Source: Chloroflexota bacterium
GTDB lineage: Bacteria; Chloroflexota; UBA6077; SHYK01
NCBI GenBank assembly: GCA_035652535.1
Contig: DASRDP010000023.1
Coordinates: forward strand, 1 to 46,225
Reading direction: 5' to 3'
DNA: 46,225 nucleotides
The notes below the pieces were generated by a model that was not told the DNA's origin, ran no database searches, and worked only from the letters and a program-made list of their open reading frames with translations. Shown piece by piece: positions 32,177-41,122 of this stretch (the stretch's first letter is position 1; each line of letters opens with the position of its first letter). Both the position numbers and the translations under genes were made by a program.

Positions 32177-34546
32177 ATGCAGGGCCGAGCGCGTCCGGAG
32201 ACCACGTCCGTCCCGGGTCGCCTGGCGCGAAAATACGCGCTCGTCCTGGGGTTGCTAGTCAGCGGCGCCCTCATCGTGAGCGGCATCGTCCAGGGGTACT
32301 TCGCGGTGACCGAGAGCCAGAATGCCCTCGCCCGGATCCAGCGGACCGAAGCGCGGGCGGCGGCGTCGCGGATCGCCGATTTTCTCGATGGCGTCGAGCG
32401 TGAGGTCGGCTCTGTGGCGCGGAGCGCGCGCCCGAGCGGCGAGGCGGGCGCCGAACAGCGGCGGCTCGACTACCTGCGGCTTCTGCGCCTCGAGCCCGCC
32501 ATCGCGGAGCTGACGTACGTCGATGGGACCGGGCGGGAACAACTCAGCGTCTCGCTTGCGGCGGCGACGATTATTGGAAGCGGCGAGGATCGATCGGCGG
32601 ATCCCATTTTCACAGCGGTGAGTGGGCACACCTACTGGGGCCCTGTGTACTTTCGACGCGGATCGGAGCCCTTTATGACGGTGGCGATGCGCGAGGCGGG
32701 GCCGAATCCGGGCGTGACCGCGGCGGAGGTGAACCTGAAGCTCACGTGGGACCTCGTCTCGCAGATCAGCGTGGGGAAGGCGGGGTATGCCTACGTGGCC
32801 GACGACGACGGGGCGCTGATCGCTCATCCGGACCTCAGCCTCGTCCTTCGGCACACCGATGTGTCGCACCTGGCTCCGGTACAGCAGGCGAATGGCTGGA
32901 CCGGCGGGCCGCAGCTCATCACGATGGGTCCGGACCTCGAGGGCCGCGACGTGCTTTCCGTGGCGGAGGTGATTCGACCAACGGGGTGGCTGGTCGTCGT
33001 CAACGAGCCGGTGGGGGAGGCGCTCGCCCCGCTCTACGCGGTGGTGTGGCGGACCACGGTTCTCGTTCTCCTCGGCATCGCCCTTTCGCTGCTCGCCAGC
33101 GTCCTGCTGGCGCGACGCATGGTCGCGCCGATCCACGTCCTGCAGCGGGGCGCTGCCGACATCGGAGCCGGGAGGCTCGACCAGCGCATCGAGGTTCGAA
33201 CGGGCGATGAGCTCGAGGCGCTGGCCGAATCGTTCAACCAGATGAGCGCGCAGCTCAAGGCCTCCTACGCCGATCTCGAACAGAAGGTCGAGGACCGCAC
33301 CCGAGCCCTGGCGGACGCAGTGCAGGCGCTGGAAGAGAAAGGACGCCAGCTCGAGATCGCGAGCCACCACAAGACGGAGTTTCTCGCCAACATGTCGCAC
33401 GAGCTGCGGACGCCCCTGAACGCCATCATCGGGTTCGCCGAGGTGCTCTCCGATCGACCGTCCCCGGGGCGTGACGAGCGCGAGCAGCGCTATCTGACGA
33501 ATATCCTGGTGGCCGGGCGCCACTTGCTGTCCCTCATCAACGAGATTCTGGACCTCGCGAAGGTGGAGGCGGGCCGGATGGACCTCGAGCTGCGCCGATT
33601 CCCGTTGGCGCAAGCGATCGAGAATAGCTTCATCTGGATTCAGGAGCGCGCCGCGCGCCACCGCATCACGGTGACGCTCGACCTGGACCCGACCGTCGGA
33701 ATGGTCGAGGCCGACGAGCGGAAGATCAAGCAGGTCCTGGTGAACCTGATGTCGAATGCGGTGAAGTACACGCCAGATGACGGACGCGTCGACGTGCGCG
33801 TTCGAAAGATGGGCGACGACGTCCACGTGTCGGTCCGCGACACCGGTGTTGGGATCAGCGCCGAGGACCGCGAGCGGATTTTCGCCGCGTTCGAGCAGGT
33901 GAAGAGTGATGGCTTTCCCCGGACGGAGGGGACCGGCCTCGGACTGGCGCTCTGCCGCCGACTGGTAGAGCTACACGGCGGCCGAATCTGGGTCGAGAGC
34001 GCGCCGGGGGCGGGAAGCACCTTTACGTTCGCCATCCCGCTGCGTCAGGCGCTGGCTGAGCCCACCGGGTCCTCCGTTCCGGAGGCGCGTGACATCCTGC
34101 CACGCCCAGTCGACGAGTGGGACCGTCCCTCGCCGCCGCGCGAGCCAACGGGAAGCGTCGGCGAGAAGCGGCCTACGCTGCTCGTGATCGATAACCACCC
34201 GATGGCGATCGAGGTCGTCGATGCTGTGCTGGCCCCCGAGGGGTATCGCGTGGTCCCGGCGCTCGGCGGACGTGAGGGAATCGAGATGGCTCGTCGCGAG
34301 CTGCCGGGGCTGATCATTCTGGACCTGATCATGCCGGATGTCGACGGGTACGCCGTCCTGCGTCTGCTTCGCGCGGATCCGGCCACGGCGTCCATCCCCA
34401 TCATTGTTCTCACGTCGAAGACGCTGTCCGCGGAGGAGCGGAGCGCCCTCTCGACCCAGGTCACCTCCATTGGCCAGAAAGGTGACTTCGACCGCCAGGC
34501 CTTCGTCGAGCTGGTCCGTCGCACCATTCGCGTCGTTTCCGCCTGA
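32177..34546 (+). CDS. Hybrid histidine kinase (Cache-HAMP-HisKA-HATPase-REC)
   Basis: A 789-residue membrane sensor. Domains in order: TM1 (about 16-38), an extracellular Cache-like domain (about 40-285, with VYFRRGSEPFMTVAMRE and GYAYVADDDGALIAHP), TM2 (about 288-312), HAMP (about 313-365), a short coiled coil, HisKA with phospho-acceptor H408 (NMSHELRTPLNAI), HATPase with NLMSNAVKYT, DTGVGIS and TEGTGLGLAL, and a C-terminal receiver with D716 (ILDLIMPDVDG). The receiver's usual acidic pair reads VIDNHP, so one acidic residue is Asn. The start directly follows the XRE stop. UbiD type C begins 37 bases after the end, suggesting that the sensed compound is its substrate. Confidence 0.93.
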   Translation: MQGRARPETTSVPGRLARKYALVLGLLVSGALIVSGIVQGYFAVTESQNALARIQRTEARAAASRIADFLDGVEREVGSVARSARPSGEAGAEQRRLDYLRLLRLEPAIAELTYVDGTGREQLSVSLAAATIIGSGEDRSADPIFTAVSGHTYWGPVYFRRGSEPFMTVAMREAGPNPGVTAAEVNLKLTWDLVSQISVGKAGYAYVADDDGALIAHPDLSLVLRHTDVSHLAPVQQANGWTGGPQLITMGPDLEGRDVLSVAEVIRPTGWLVVVNEPVGEALAPLYAVVWRTTVLVLLGIALSLLASVLLARRMVAPIHVLQRGAADIGAGRLDQRIEVRTGDELEALAESFNQMSAQLKASYADLEQKVEDRTRALADAVQALEEKGRQLEIASHHKTEFLANMSHELRTPLNAIIGFAEVLSDRPSPGRDEREQRYLTNILVAGRHLLSLINEILDLAKVEAGRMDLELRRFPLAQAIENSFIWIQERAARHRITVTLDLDPTVGMVEADERKIKQVLVNLMSNAVKYTPDDGRVDVRVRKMGDDVHVSVRDTGVGISAEDRERIFAAFEQVKSDGFPRTEGTGLGLALCRRLVELHGGRIWVESAPGAGSTFTFAIPLRQALAEPTGSSVPEARDILPRPVDEWDRPSPPREPTGSVGEKRPTLLVIDNHPMAIEVVDAVLAPEGYRVVPALGGREGIEMARRELPGLIILDLIMPDVDGYAVLRLLRADPATASIPIIVLTSKTLSAEERSALSTQVTSIGQKGDFDRQAFVELVRRTIRVVSA

Positions 34547-34583
34547 CCCTCAGGCGATATCATTGGCGCGCTGGGAGGGAAGA

Positions 34584-36062
34584 ATGACTGACGTTGCTGC
34601 GCGCGATCTGCTGGGAACGGAATTGCGCGAAGTGATCCGCTCCTTCGAGGCCATGGGGGAGTTGCGGCACGTGGATGAGGCCGACCCGCACCTCGAGCTG
34701 GGCGCGATCACGGAGATGATGGCCCTCCGGGAGGGGCCTGCATTGCTGTTCGATCACCTCCCCGGCTACGCACCGGGCTACCGGGTGCTGTCCAATTTGT
34801 TGAATTGTCCCCGGCGAGTCGCGGCCCTCTTCGGGCACCCCAGCGATGTCGGCGGCATCGCGCTCGTCCGGGCGATTCGCGAGCGCTTCTCGAGTCTCCA
34901 GCTCATCGACCCGGTCACGGTGTCGCGGGCCGATTTTGCCGAGGAGACCGAGCGGGGCGACGACGTGAATCTGCTCAAATTCCCCGCGCCCTTCTGGCAC
35001 GAGCACGACGGCGGCCGCTACATCGGAACGGGCTGCTCCGTCATCATGCGGGACCCCGTCGATGGGTGGGTGAACCTGGGAACCTATCGCGTGCAGGTGC
35101 ACGACGAGCGGACGCTGGGTCTCATGGTCGAGCCGGCCCATCAGGGATCCCTCATCATGCGCCGCCATTGGGAATCTGGCCATGATTGCCCCGTGGTGCT
35201 CTGTATCGGGACGGAGCCGGCGGTCCTCATGGGCTCGTTCCTGGCGATGCCGTGGGGCATGAGCGAGTACGGCTGGGCCGGCGCCGTCGTTGGCCGGCCG
35301 ATCGAGGTTGTCGAAGGCGAGGTGACCGGGCTGCCGATCCCGGCCTCCGCCGAGCTGGTGATCGAGGGGTACGTTCCGCCGCCGTCGGTCGAGACGCGGA
35401 TCGAAGGCCCGTTTGGCGAGACGATTGGCTACTACGGCAGCGGCGCCAGCGAGCAGGCGGTTATCCGCGTGCAGCAGGTGCAGCACCGGCGCGACCCGAT
35501 CATCGTGGGCACGCCTCCGCTGCGGCCGCCAGCGTCCAGCAACGCCTCCTATCTCTTCCGCGCGGCGAACCTGTGGACGGAGATCGAGCGGGCCGGCGTG
35601 CCGGACGTGCAGGGCGTGTGGATGCACCCGGCGGGCAGCTCCTCGTTTCTCGCCATCATCTCGGTGCGCCAGCGTTACAGCGGCCACGTCAAGAATGTGG
35701 CCCAGGCGGCCATGGGCGGCCGCGCGGGCGGCGCGCAGCTCGGGCGATTCGTCATCGTCGTGGACGACGACATCGACCCGTCCGACATCAACCAGGTGCT
35801 GTGGGCTGTGTCGACGCGGTGCGATCCGGAGACGAGTATCGACGTGATTCGAAACTGCGCCTCCAACCACCTCGACCCGCGCCTCACGCCGGAGAAACGC
35901 GCGAGCGGCGACTTCTCGGCGGCCCGGGCGGTCATCGACGCCTGCCGGCCGTACCACTGGCGCGATCGATTTCCGCGGTCCGTGGGCACGAGTCCCGAGT
36001 ATCAGGAGCAAATCCTGCACGACTGGCCGGACCTGTTCCAGACCGGCCCACAGACTCACTGA
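34584..36062 (+). CDS. UbiD family (de)carboxylase, type C
   Basis: A 492-residue UbiD-family enzyme, distinct from types A and B. Conserved residues: N164 and R169 (NLGTYR), H186 (EPAHQG, one position shifted compared with the other types), the metal Glu in MSEYGWAG and the E-x4-E pair in EGPFGETIGYYG. ATG 34584 has GGGAGGGA upstream; the longer frame that overlaps the kinase is shadow. It is followed after 12 bases by a two-subunit TPP enzyme. Pairing of a prFMN decarboxylase with a 2-oxo-acid decarboxylase-like enzyme suggests two successive C-C bond steps on one substrate. Confidence 0.92.
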   Translation: MTDVAARDLLGTELREVIRSFEAMGELRHVDEADPHLELGAITEMMALREGPALLFDHLPGYAPGYRVLSNLLNCPRRVAALFGHPSDVGGIALVRAIRERFSSLQLIDPVTVSRADFAEETERGDDVNLLKFPAPFWHEHDGGRYIGTGCSVIMRDPVDGWVNLGTYRVQVHDERTLGLMVEPAHQGSLIMRRHWESGHDCPVVLCIGTEPAVLMGSFLAMPWGMSEYGWAGAVVGRPIEVVEGEVTGLPIPASAELVIEGYVPPPSVETRIEGPFGETIGYYGSGASEQAVIRVQQVQHRRDPIIVGTPPLRPPASSNASYLFRAANLWTEIERAGVPDVQGVWMHPAGSSSFLAIISVRQRYSGHVKNVAQAAMGGRAGGAQLGRFVIVVDDDIDPSDINQVLWAVSTRCDPETSIDVIRNCASNHLDPRLTPEKRASGDFSAARAVIDACRPYHWRDRFPRSVGTSPEYQEQILHDWPDLFQTGPQTH

Positions 36063-36074
36063 CGGGAGCGATGG

Positions 36075-36587
36075 GTGGACAAAGAATCGACGCGCATTGT
36101 GGTTGACGGCTTGAAGGAGGCGGGGATCGATCTGGTCGTCACCCTACCAGAGGAGCCGACCCACTCGGTGATCGACGAGACGCGGGTCGATCCGTATTTC
36201 ACGACCGTGACCGTGACGGCGGAGGGCCACGGGCTGGCGCTCTGCGCGGGCGCCGCGCTCGGCGGGCGCGACTGCGTGTTCTTCACCGGCGTCGCCGGGC
36301 TCCTGGTGGGCACGTGGGCGCTGGCGCAGGTCGGCATGGTCTACGGCGCCCCCTTCACGATCATCGCCTCCTATCGCGGCGACTTCTCGGATCGGACCGG
36401 CATTCCCGGGTCCCAGCTCCTCATGTTTCGCCAGGTGCTGGAGCCGCAGCTCAACATGCTGCGCATCCCGTACGAGATCATCAACGACCCGGCGAAGCTC
36501 AAGCGCTCGATCAAGGGGGCGTCCGTCGCATGCCGGGAATACGGAACGCCCATCGCGCTCCTCCTGACCGGCGATTTCCTATCGTGA
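36075..36587 (+). CDS. TPP-binding enzyme N-terminal (PYR) subunit, sulfopyruvate decarboxylase alpha-like
   Basis: A 170-residue PYR-domain subunit. The catalytic Glu that activates TPP is seen in VTAEGHGLALCAG (about residue 50). GVAGLLVGTWALAQ and PFTIIASYRGDFSD match the ComD-type subunit of sulfopyruvate and phosphonopyruvate decarboxylases. GTG 36075 has GGGAG six bases upstream. Its stop overlaps the beta subunit start as GTGA. The coenzyme M pathway is not otherwise present, so the substrate is more likely another 2-oxo acid from the UbiD-linked pathway. Confidence 0.88.
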   Translation: MDKESTRIVVDGLKEAGIDLVVTLPEEPTHSVIDETRVDPYFTTVTVTAEGHGLALCAGAALGGRDCVFFTGVAGLLVGTWALAQVGMVYGAPFTIIASYRGDFSDRTGIPGSQLLMFRQVLEPQLNMLRIPYEIINDPAKLKRSIKGASVACREYGTPIALLLTGDFLS

Positions 36588-37171
36588 ATCGCTTCGAGTG
36601 CCTCCCGCTCCTCGCGGAGATGCTGGAGGAGCATACGCTCACGGTCACCAGCCTCTCGAGCAACGCACGGATCTGGGCCGGGGTCTGGGACCGTGGGCCG
36701 ACATTCGCGGGGCTCAATATGGGGCTTTGCATTGGGTTTGCCCTTGGGCTGAGCCTCGCCTTTCCCCATCGGAAGGTCGTCGCGCTGGAGTCCGACGGAA
36801 GCATGATGGAAGACACGAGCGTGCTCATCTCCGTCGCGGACGCGAACCCGACGAACCTGGTGATCCTGGTCTTCGACAACGAGTCCTACGCGCGGATGGG
36901 CGCCACTGCCACGGCGCGCGGCGCGGACCTCGTCCGGATGGCGCAGGGCGCGGGCATCCGGTCGACAGGCCTGGTGCGGACGCTCCCGGAGTACGAGCGC
37001 GCCGTCCGCGACGCGCTCGCGAAGCCCGGCCCGACGTTCTTGCAGATCAAGGTGGAGGCCGAGACCGCGCGCGTGCCGGACAGTCGCACGACCTACGGCC
37101 CCGCGATGAAGGAGCAGTTCCTGGACCGCGTCCTGAGCCACCCGGACTATCGGGGGTGGCACGGGGGCTGA
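36584..37171 (+). CDS. TPP-binding enzyme C-terminal subunit, sulfopyruvate decarboxylase beta-like
   Basis: A 195-residue PP-domain subunit. The TPP/Mg motif is LESDGSMMEDTS with FDNESYARMG downstream. GTG 36584 overlaps the alpha stop by four bases, so both halves should be made in equal amounts. It is closely related to the orphan subunit at 8665-9276 (shared GLNMGLC, GFA, LSLAFP and MAQGAGI). It is convergent with a binding-protein gene 108 bases away. Confidence 0.9.
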   Translation: MNRFECLPLLAEMLEEHTLTVTSLSSNARIWAGVWDRGPTFAGLNMGLCIGFALGLSLAFPHRKVVALESDGSMMEDTSVLISVADANPTNLVILVFDNESYARMGATATARGADLVRMAQGAGIRSTGLVRTLPEYERAVRDALAKPGPTFLQIKVEAETARVPDSRTTYGPAMKEQFLDRVLSHPDYRGWHGG

Positions 37172-37279
37172 CTCGCTCCGCTGCCGGACGCCGAGGACCG
37201 AAAGTGGGATATGAGCTGCGATCCCACCGGAAACCCGCTCGAATCGTGCGCGCTCGGCAGCGTCGCCGACGAGCGCGAT

Positions 37280-38392
37280 CTACTGCGGGAGCACCTCGCG
37301 GAGCAGGTCCAGCACCGCGTCCTTCGTCTCCATCGCGCGGAGGTCGTACGTCTTCACTGCCCCCGGCCTCGGGACGCGCCATGGGAAGGTGTGGTCGGTG
37401 GGAACGTCGAGGCGCGCGCTGATGTACCCCGTCGCGCGCGCGTAGGCTGTCTGGCCATCCTTCGAGAGCAGCCAATCCAGGTACACGCGGGCCGCATTCG
37501 GGTGGGCAGCGCCGTTGAAGAGCCCCACCGAGCCGGACGCTGGGCTCACGTCGGAGCCCTCACGCAGCGTGCTGGGGTCGACGATGGTGATCGGCACTCC
37601 CTGCTTGATCCGCGCCTCGGCCAGGGCGTCCGAGCTGCCGAGCAGCACCGGATACCGCCCCTGTCCGACGCCGTCGATCTCCTGCTGGTAGTCCTGGAGG
37701 AGGGTCAAGTCCTGCTTGACCAGCGCGCGTATGAAGTCGGGCCCGAGGTCAGGGTGGAGGTAGAAGAAGGTGAAGGTCGCCTGGCCGGGGCCCGCGCGTC
37801 GTGGGTCGTCGCTGGCGAGCTTGCCCCGCCACTTGGGGTCCAGCAGGTCCTTGTACGAGGTGAACTCCTCGGGCTTCACGAGGGTCGGATTGACGAAAAG
37901 CGTGCCGCGATGAAAGGGCGTGATGACAAGGCACGTTCGCCCTTCATCGACGAACTCGAGGGCCCCGCCGCGCCAGCTGGACGGGTCCTTGACCTCCGGC
38001 CGGATGAGGGCGGGCTCCATCGGGTCCAGCGCACCCATGGGAATCAACGACTCCAGCGCCGTCGTGGTCCCCCCGACGAAGATGTCCCAGCGGTACTGCC
38101 CGGCGCCGCGCTCCGCCGAGAGGCGCGGCGGGATGCCGGCGCCCGCGTCCGCCAGGTAATCGACCGTTATTCCGTAGCTCTGCTCGAAGCCCTCGGTGAG
38201 CGCGGTGCGGCGATCGTCGCCGGTCGGGCCGATGATGGCGACGGTGCCCTCCTCCTTGGCCGCGGCCAGAACCCGGTCCCATTCGCTCGGCTGGCTCGGC
38301 GCCTGCAAGGGGGGCGCCGCCGTTTTCGGCGCCGCGGTACAGCCGACTATCGTCATCGCCGCGAGCAAGAGGAGCAAACGCGCACGAGCCAT
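37280..38392 (-). CDS. ABC transporter substrate-binding lipoprotein 3
   Basis: A 370-residue SBP_bac-type binding protein. ATG 38392 opens MARARLLLLLAAMTIVGC, a lipoprotein signal with the lipobox Cys at residue 18; GAGAGGAT lies upstream. The mature protein starts with SEWDRVLAAAKEEGTVAI and ends with KTYDLRAMETKDAVLDLLRE. It is nearly collinear with 24838-25959. It follows an orphan CoxL gene on the minus strand with a 38-base gap, unlike the other two, which lead their operons. No permease is adjacent. Confidence 0.9.
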   Translation of the reverse strand: MARARLLLLLAAMTIVGCTAAPKTAAPPLQAPSQPSEWDRVLAAAKEEGTVAIIGPTGDDRRTALTEGFEQSYGITVDYLADAGAGIPPRLSAERGAGQYRWDIFVGGTTTALESLIPMGALDPMEPALIRPEVKDPSSWRGGALEFVDEGRTCLVITPFHRGTLFVNPTLVKPEEFTSYKDLLDPKWRGKLASDDPRRAGPGQATFTFFYLHPDLGPDFIRALVKQDLTLLQDYQQEIDGVGQGRYPVLLGSSDALAEARIKQGVPITIVDPSTLREGSDVSPASGSVGLFNGAAHPNAARVYLDWLLSKDGQTAYARATGYISARLDVPTDHTFPWRVPRPGAVKTYDLRAMETKDAVLDLLREVLPQ

Positions 38393-38430
38393 TCGACCAA
38401 ATCCTCTCGAGATGATTGAGAGCCGCGCCG

Positions 38431-40860
38431 TCACCCGCCCGCCCGCTCAGCGCTCTGGATGACCTCCCACAGCCGAAGCGGCGTGGCGGGCACCGTCGTG
38501 CAGCGGACGCCGAGGGGCGCGAGCGCGTCGTTGATGGCGCTCATGAGGACCGCCGGCGTCGCCAGCACGGCCGCCTCGCCGGCGCCCTTCACGCCGAGCG
38601 GGGCAACGGGCGACGCCGTCTCGGTGTACACGCTCTCGGGCATCGGCACCTCGCAGATGGTCGGGAGGAGGTAATCCATGTACGAGGCCGTGAGGTACTG
38701 TCCGCCCTCGTCGTAGACGTGCTCCTCCAGCAGCGTCTGGCCGACGCCCTGGGCCAGCCCGCCCTGGACCATCCCCTCCACGATGGCCGGATGGAGGCGG
38801 ACGCCGCAGTCGTCGGCGATGGCGTACTTCAGGATTGACACCTGGCCGGTCTCGCGGTCGATCTCCACCATCACGACGTGGACCGCGTTGGAGGCGGTGA
38901 GATCGAAGCTCCCCCGCCCCTCCGCGTCGGGCAGGCGACGGCTCGGCGGGTTGAAGGTGTAGGTGGCCTCCGGGCTTCCGTCGACGTCCTCGGGCAGGAG
39001 ATCGCACCGGGTGAGCATCGTCGCGGCGACCTGGCGCAGGGGGAGCGCCTTCGACGGCGCCCCCGCTACCCGGAGGAGGCCATTGCGAAGCTCCACGTCG
39101 TCGGCGTGGACCTCGAGGAGGACTGCGGCCACCTTGCGCAGCTTCTCGGCTACCCGGCCCGCGGCCCCGAGCACGGCGCCGGACAGCATCACGGCCTGGC
39201 GGCTGCCGATGGGCCCCGTTCCAGGACCGGCGCTCAAGCTGTCGACGGCCACGACCTCCACGTCCTCCCGATCGACGCCGAAGTAGTCGGCGAGCACGTG
39301 GGCGACGATTGTGTGCTGGCCCTGGCCCTCCCACGGGAACGTGACCTCCGCGACGATCTTGCCCGCGGCGTCGATCCGGACGCGCGCGCTCTCGGGGACC
39401 GACGTCCCAAAGGGCGCGCCTCCGCCGAGCAACGTGAACATGCTCATGGCAACGGCGCTGATCTCCACGCCGGTATAGACGCCGATCCCCACGAGCCGTC
39501 CCTGGGCGCGCGCCTCCTCCTGCTCGCGTCGCAGCGCAGGGTAGTCCGCGAGGTCCAGGGCGAGGTCGAGGGACCGCTCGTAGTCTCCGCTGTCGTACGC
39601 GGCCCCATTGGGCGCGACGTAGGGGAATTGCTCCGGGCGGAGGAGATTTCGTCGTCGGATCTCGGCGGGGTCGAGCGCCAGCTCCCGGGCCGCGAGATCG
39701 AGACAGTGCTCCATGGCGAGATTGTGGGGCGGGACGCCCCAGCCGCGGTATGAGCCCTGCGGACACTTGTTGGTCGTGACCACGGCGAGGTCGTAGGCGA
39801 CGTTGCGGACGCGGTATGGACCGGTAAAGGCGGAGAGGGGCTTGAGGGTCATCCCCATCGCCACCGACACGACGTGGGCGCCGATGTCCTCGAGCGCCGT
39901 CACGCGAAATCCCGTCATCTCCCCGTCGCGCGTCAGGGCCATTTCCGCCGTGTACCGGCGATCGGGCCCATGGCTGTATGCGCTCATCAAGTGCTCCACG
40001 CGGTCTTCGATCCATTTCACCGGCCGTCCGCCCGCTTTGCGCGAGAGGAGAGCGATCCGGACCACGTGGTGCGGCACGATCTTCGTGCCGAAGCTGCCGC
40101 CATGGGGCAGCGGGATGAGGCGGATCTTGTTGGTCGGGAGGCGCAGCGCGCGGCTCACCGATGGGACGTAGAAGCCGGTCCCCTGGAACCCGCCCCACGA
40201 GGTGAGCATCTGATCCATCGGGTTCCACTGCACGATGCAGCCGCACGTCTCTAGGGCGTTCCCGCTGGCGCGGTGCCAGCGAAAGGTGTCGCGCACGACG
40301 AGGTCCGCGTGCGCGAACGCCTCGTCGACGTCGCCGAAGGCGAATTGGCGCTGGTACACGACGTTCGTCCCCTGCGACTCGTACACCAGCGGGCCCGCCG
40401 CCTCCCGCGCGCGCTCCGGGTCGAGGATCGGCGGGAGATCTTCGTAGTCGACGTCGATCAGCTCGAGCGCATCCTCGGCGACGTAGCGGCTCGTCGCCGC
40501 CACGACGGCGATGGGCTCGCCGACGAAGCGGACTTTGTCCGTGGCGAGGCAGTGCCCAGCCCAGCCCGGCGGAAGCCCGGGCACCGGCTCGGACCACGCT
40601 TCGGCGTCGGCGCCGGTGATGACCGCGGCGACGCCGTCGAGCTGCCCGGCGCGCGAGGTGTCGATCCGCCGGATGCGGGCGTGCGGCCGGGTACTTCGGA
40701 GGACGGCCGCGTGCAGCATGCCGGCGAAGGCAAGATTGTCGGTGAAGTCGACCCGCCCGGTGAGGAGCGCGGCGTCTTCGATCCGGGGCAGGTCCTTCCC
40801 GACGTAGCGCGGCTGCGTGACCGGCAGGTCAGCGATCCGGATGGGGATCGTGGCGGCCAT
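38431..40860 (-). CDS. Molybdopterin-binding large subunit of molybdenum hydroxylase (CoxL-like, non-CODH) 3, orphan
   Basis: An 809-residue large subunit. Its opening (VTQPRYVGKDLPRIEDAALL) nearly matches that of the copy at 13805 (IAQPRYVGKDVPRVEDPLLL). The active-site Glu is in GAGEAA. The substrate loop reads GSYRGWGVPP, not the CO dehydrogenase motif. Neither CoxS nor CoxM is encoded nearby; because of its similarity to copy 1, it may use that operon's small and medium subunits. ATG 40860 lacks a strong ribosome site. It is followed by a binding protein gene. Confidence 0.92.
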   Translation of the reverse strand: MAATIPIRIADLPVTQPRYVGKDLPRIEDAALLTGRVDFTDNLAFAGMLHAAVLRSTRPHARIRRIDTSRAGQLDGVAAVITGADAEAWSEPVPGLPPGWAGHCLATDKVRFVGEPIAVVAATSRYVAEDALELIDVDYEDLPPILDPERAREAAGPLVYESQGTNVVYQRQFAFGDVDEAFAHADLVVRDTFRWHRASGNALETCGCIVQWNPMDQMLTSWGGFQGTGFYVPSVSRALRLPTNKIRLIPLPHGGSFGTKIVPHHVVRIALLSRKAGGRPVKWIEDRVEHLMSAYSHGPDRRYTAEMALTRDGEMTGFRVTALEDIGAHVVSVAMGMTLKPLSAFTGPYRVRNVAYDLAVVTTNKCPQGSYRGWGVPPHNLAMEHCLDLAARELALDPAEIRRRNLLRPEQFPYVAPNGAAYDSGDYERSLDLALDLADYPALRREQEEARAQGRLVGIGVYTGVEISAVAMSMFTLLGGGAPFGTSVPESARVRIDAAGKIVAEVTFPWEGQGQHTIVAHVLADYFGVDREDVEVVAVDSLSAGPGTGPIGSRQAVMLSGAVLGAAGRVAEKLRKVAAVLLEVHADDVELRNGLLRVAGAPSKALPLRQVAATMLTRCDLLPEDVDGSPEATYTFNPPSRRLPDAEGRGSFDLTASNAVHVVMVEIDRETGQVSILKYAIADDCGVRLHPAIVEGMVQGGLAQGVGQTLLEEHVYDEGGQYLTASYMDYLLPTICEVPMPESVYTETASPVAPLGVKGAGEAAVLATPAVLMSAINDALAPLGVRCTTVPATPLRLWEVIQSAERAGG

Positions 40861-40945
40861 CGGGCGCTAACCCAGACCCCGCGCCGTCAAGGCAGTGCGG
40901 TGAGTCCCTATGGTCGAGGCCAAACGCGCGGGGCGTGCGTGGTCA

Positions 40946-41060
40946 CCCGCTCCTGCCGCAGGAGTAGCGGGCGGGGTAAGGGCGTACCCTGGGCCAGGAC
41001 CTGCGGCATGGAGGCGCCGACGAGGGCCCCTCACCGAACGTCTCCCATTGCGATGGGAGA
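40946..41060. repeat. Two hairpins in the gap between cupin and CoxL genes
   Basis: The 262-base gap 40861-41122 holds no credible gene. Hairpin one: CTCCTG (40950-40955), loop CCG, CAGGAG (40959-40964), extended by CCCG and CGGG outside. Hairpin two: TCTCCCAT (41041-41048), loop TGCG, ATGGGAGA (41053-41060), a perfect 8-base stem in a CCCTCACC context that resembles common dispersed palindromic elements. Hairpin two lies 63 bases past the cupin stop and could end that operon, though it has no T-run. Confidence 0.45.
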
Positions 41061-41122
41061 GGAACAAATCGAAGCCTGGTGCGCGGGAACTGACTCACTC
41101 GAGTGCGATGGAAAGAGACGGA

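Noticed and set aside
36071-36106. ATG at 36071 as start of the TPP alpha subunit
   Set aside because: It is out of frame with the enzyme and reaches a stop within about a dozen codons; GTG 36075 is in frame and well spaced from GGGAG.
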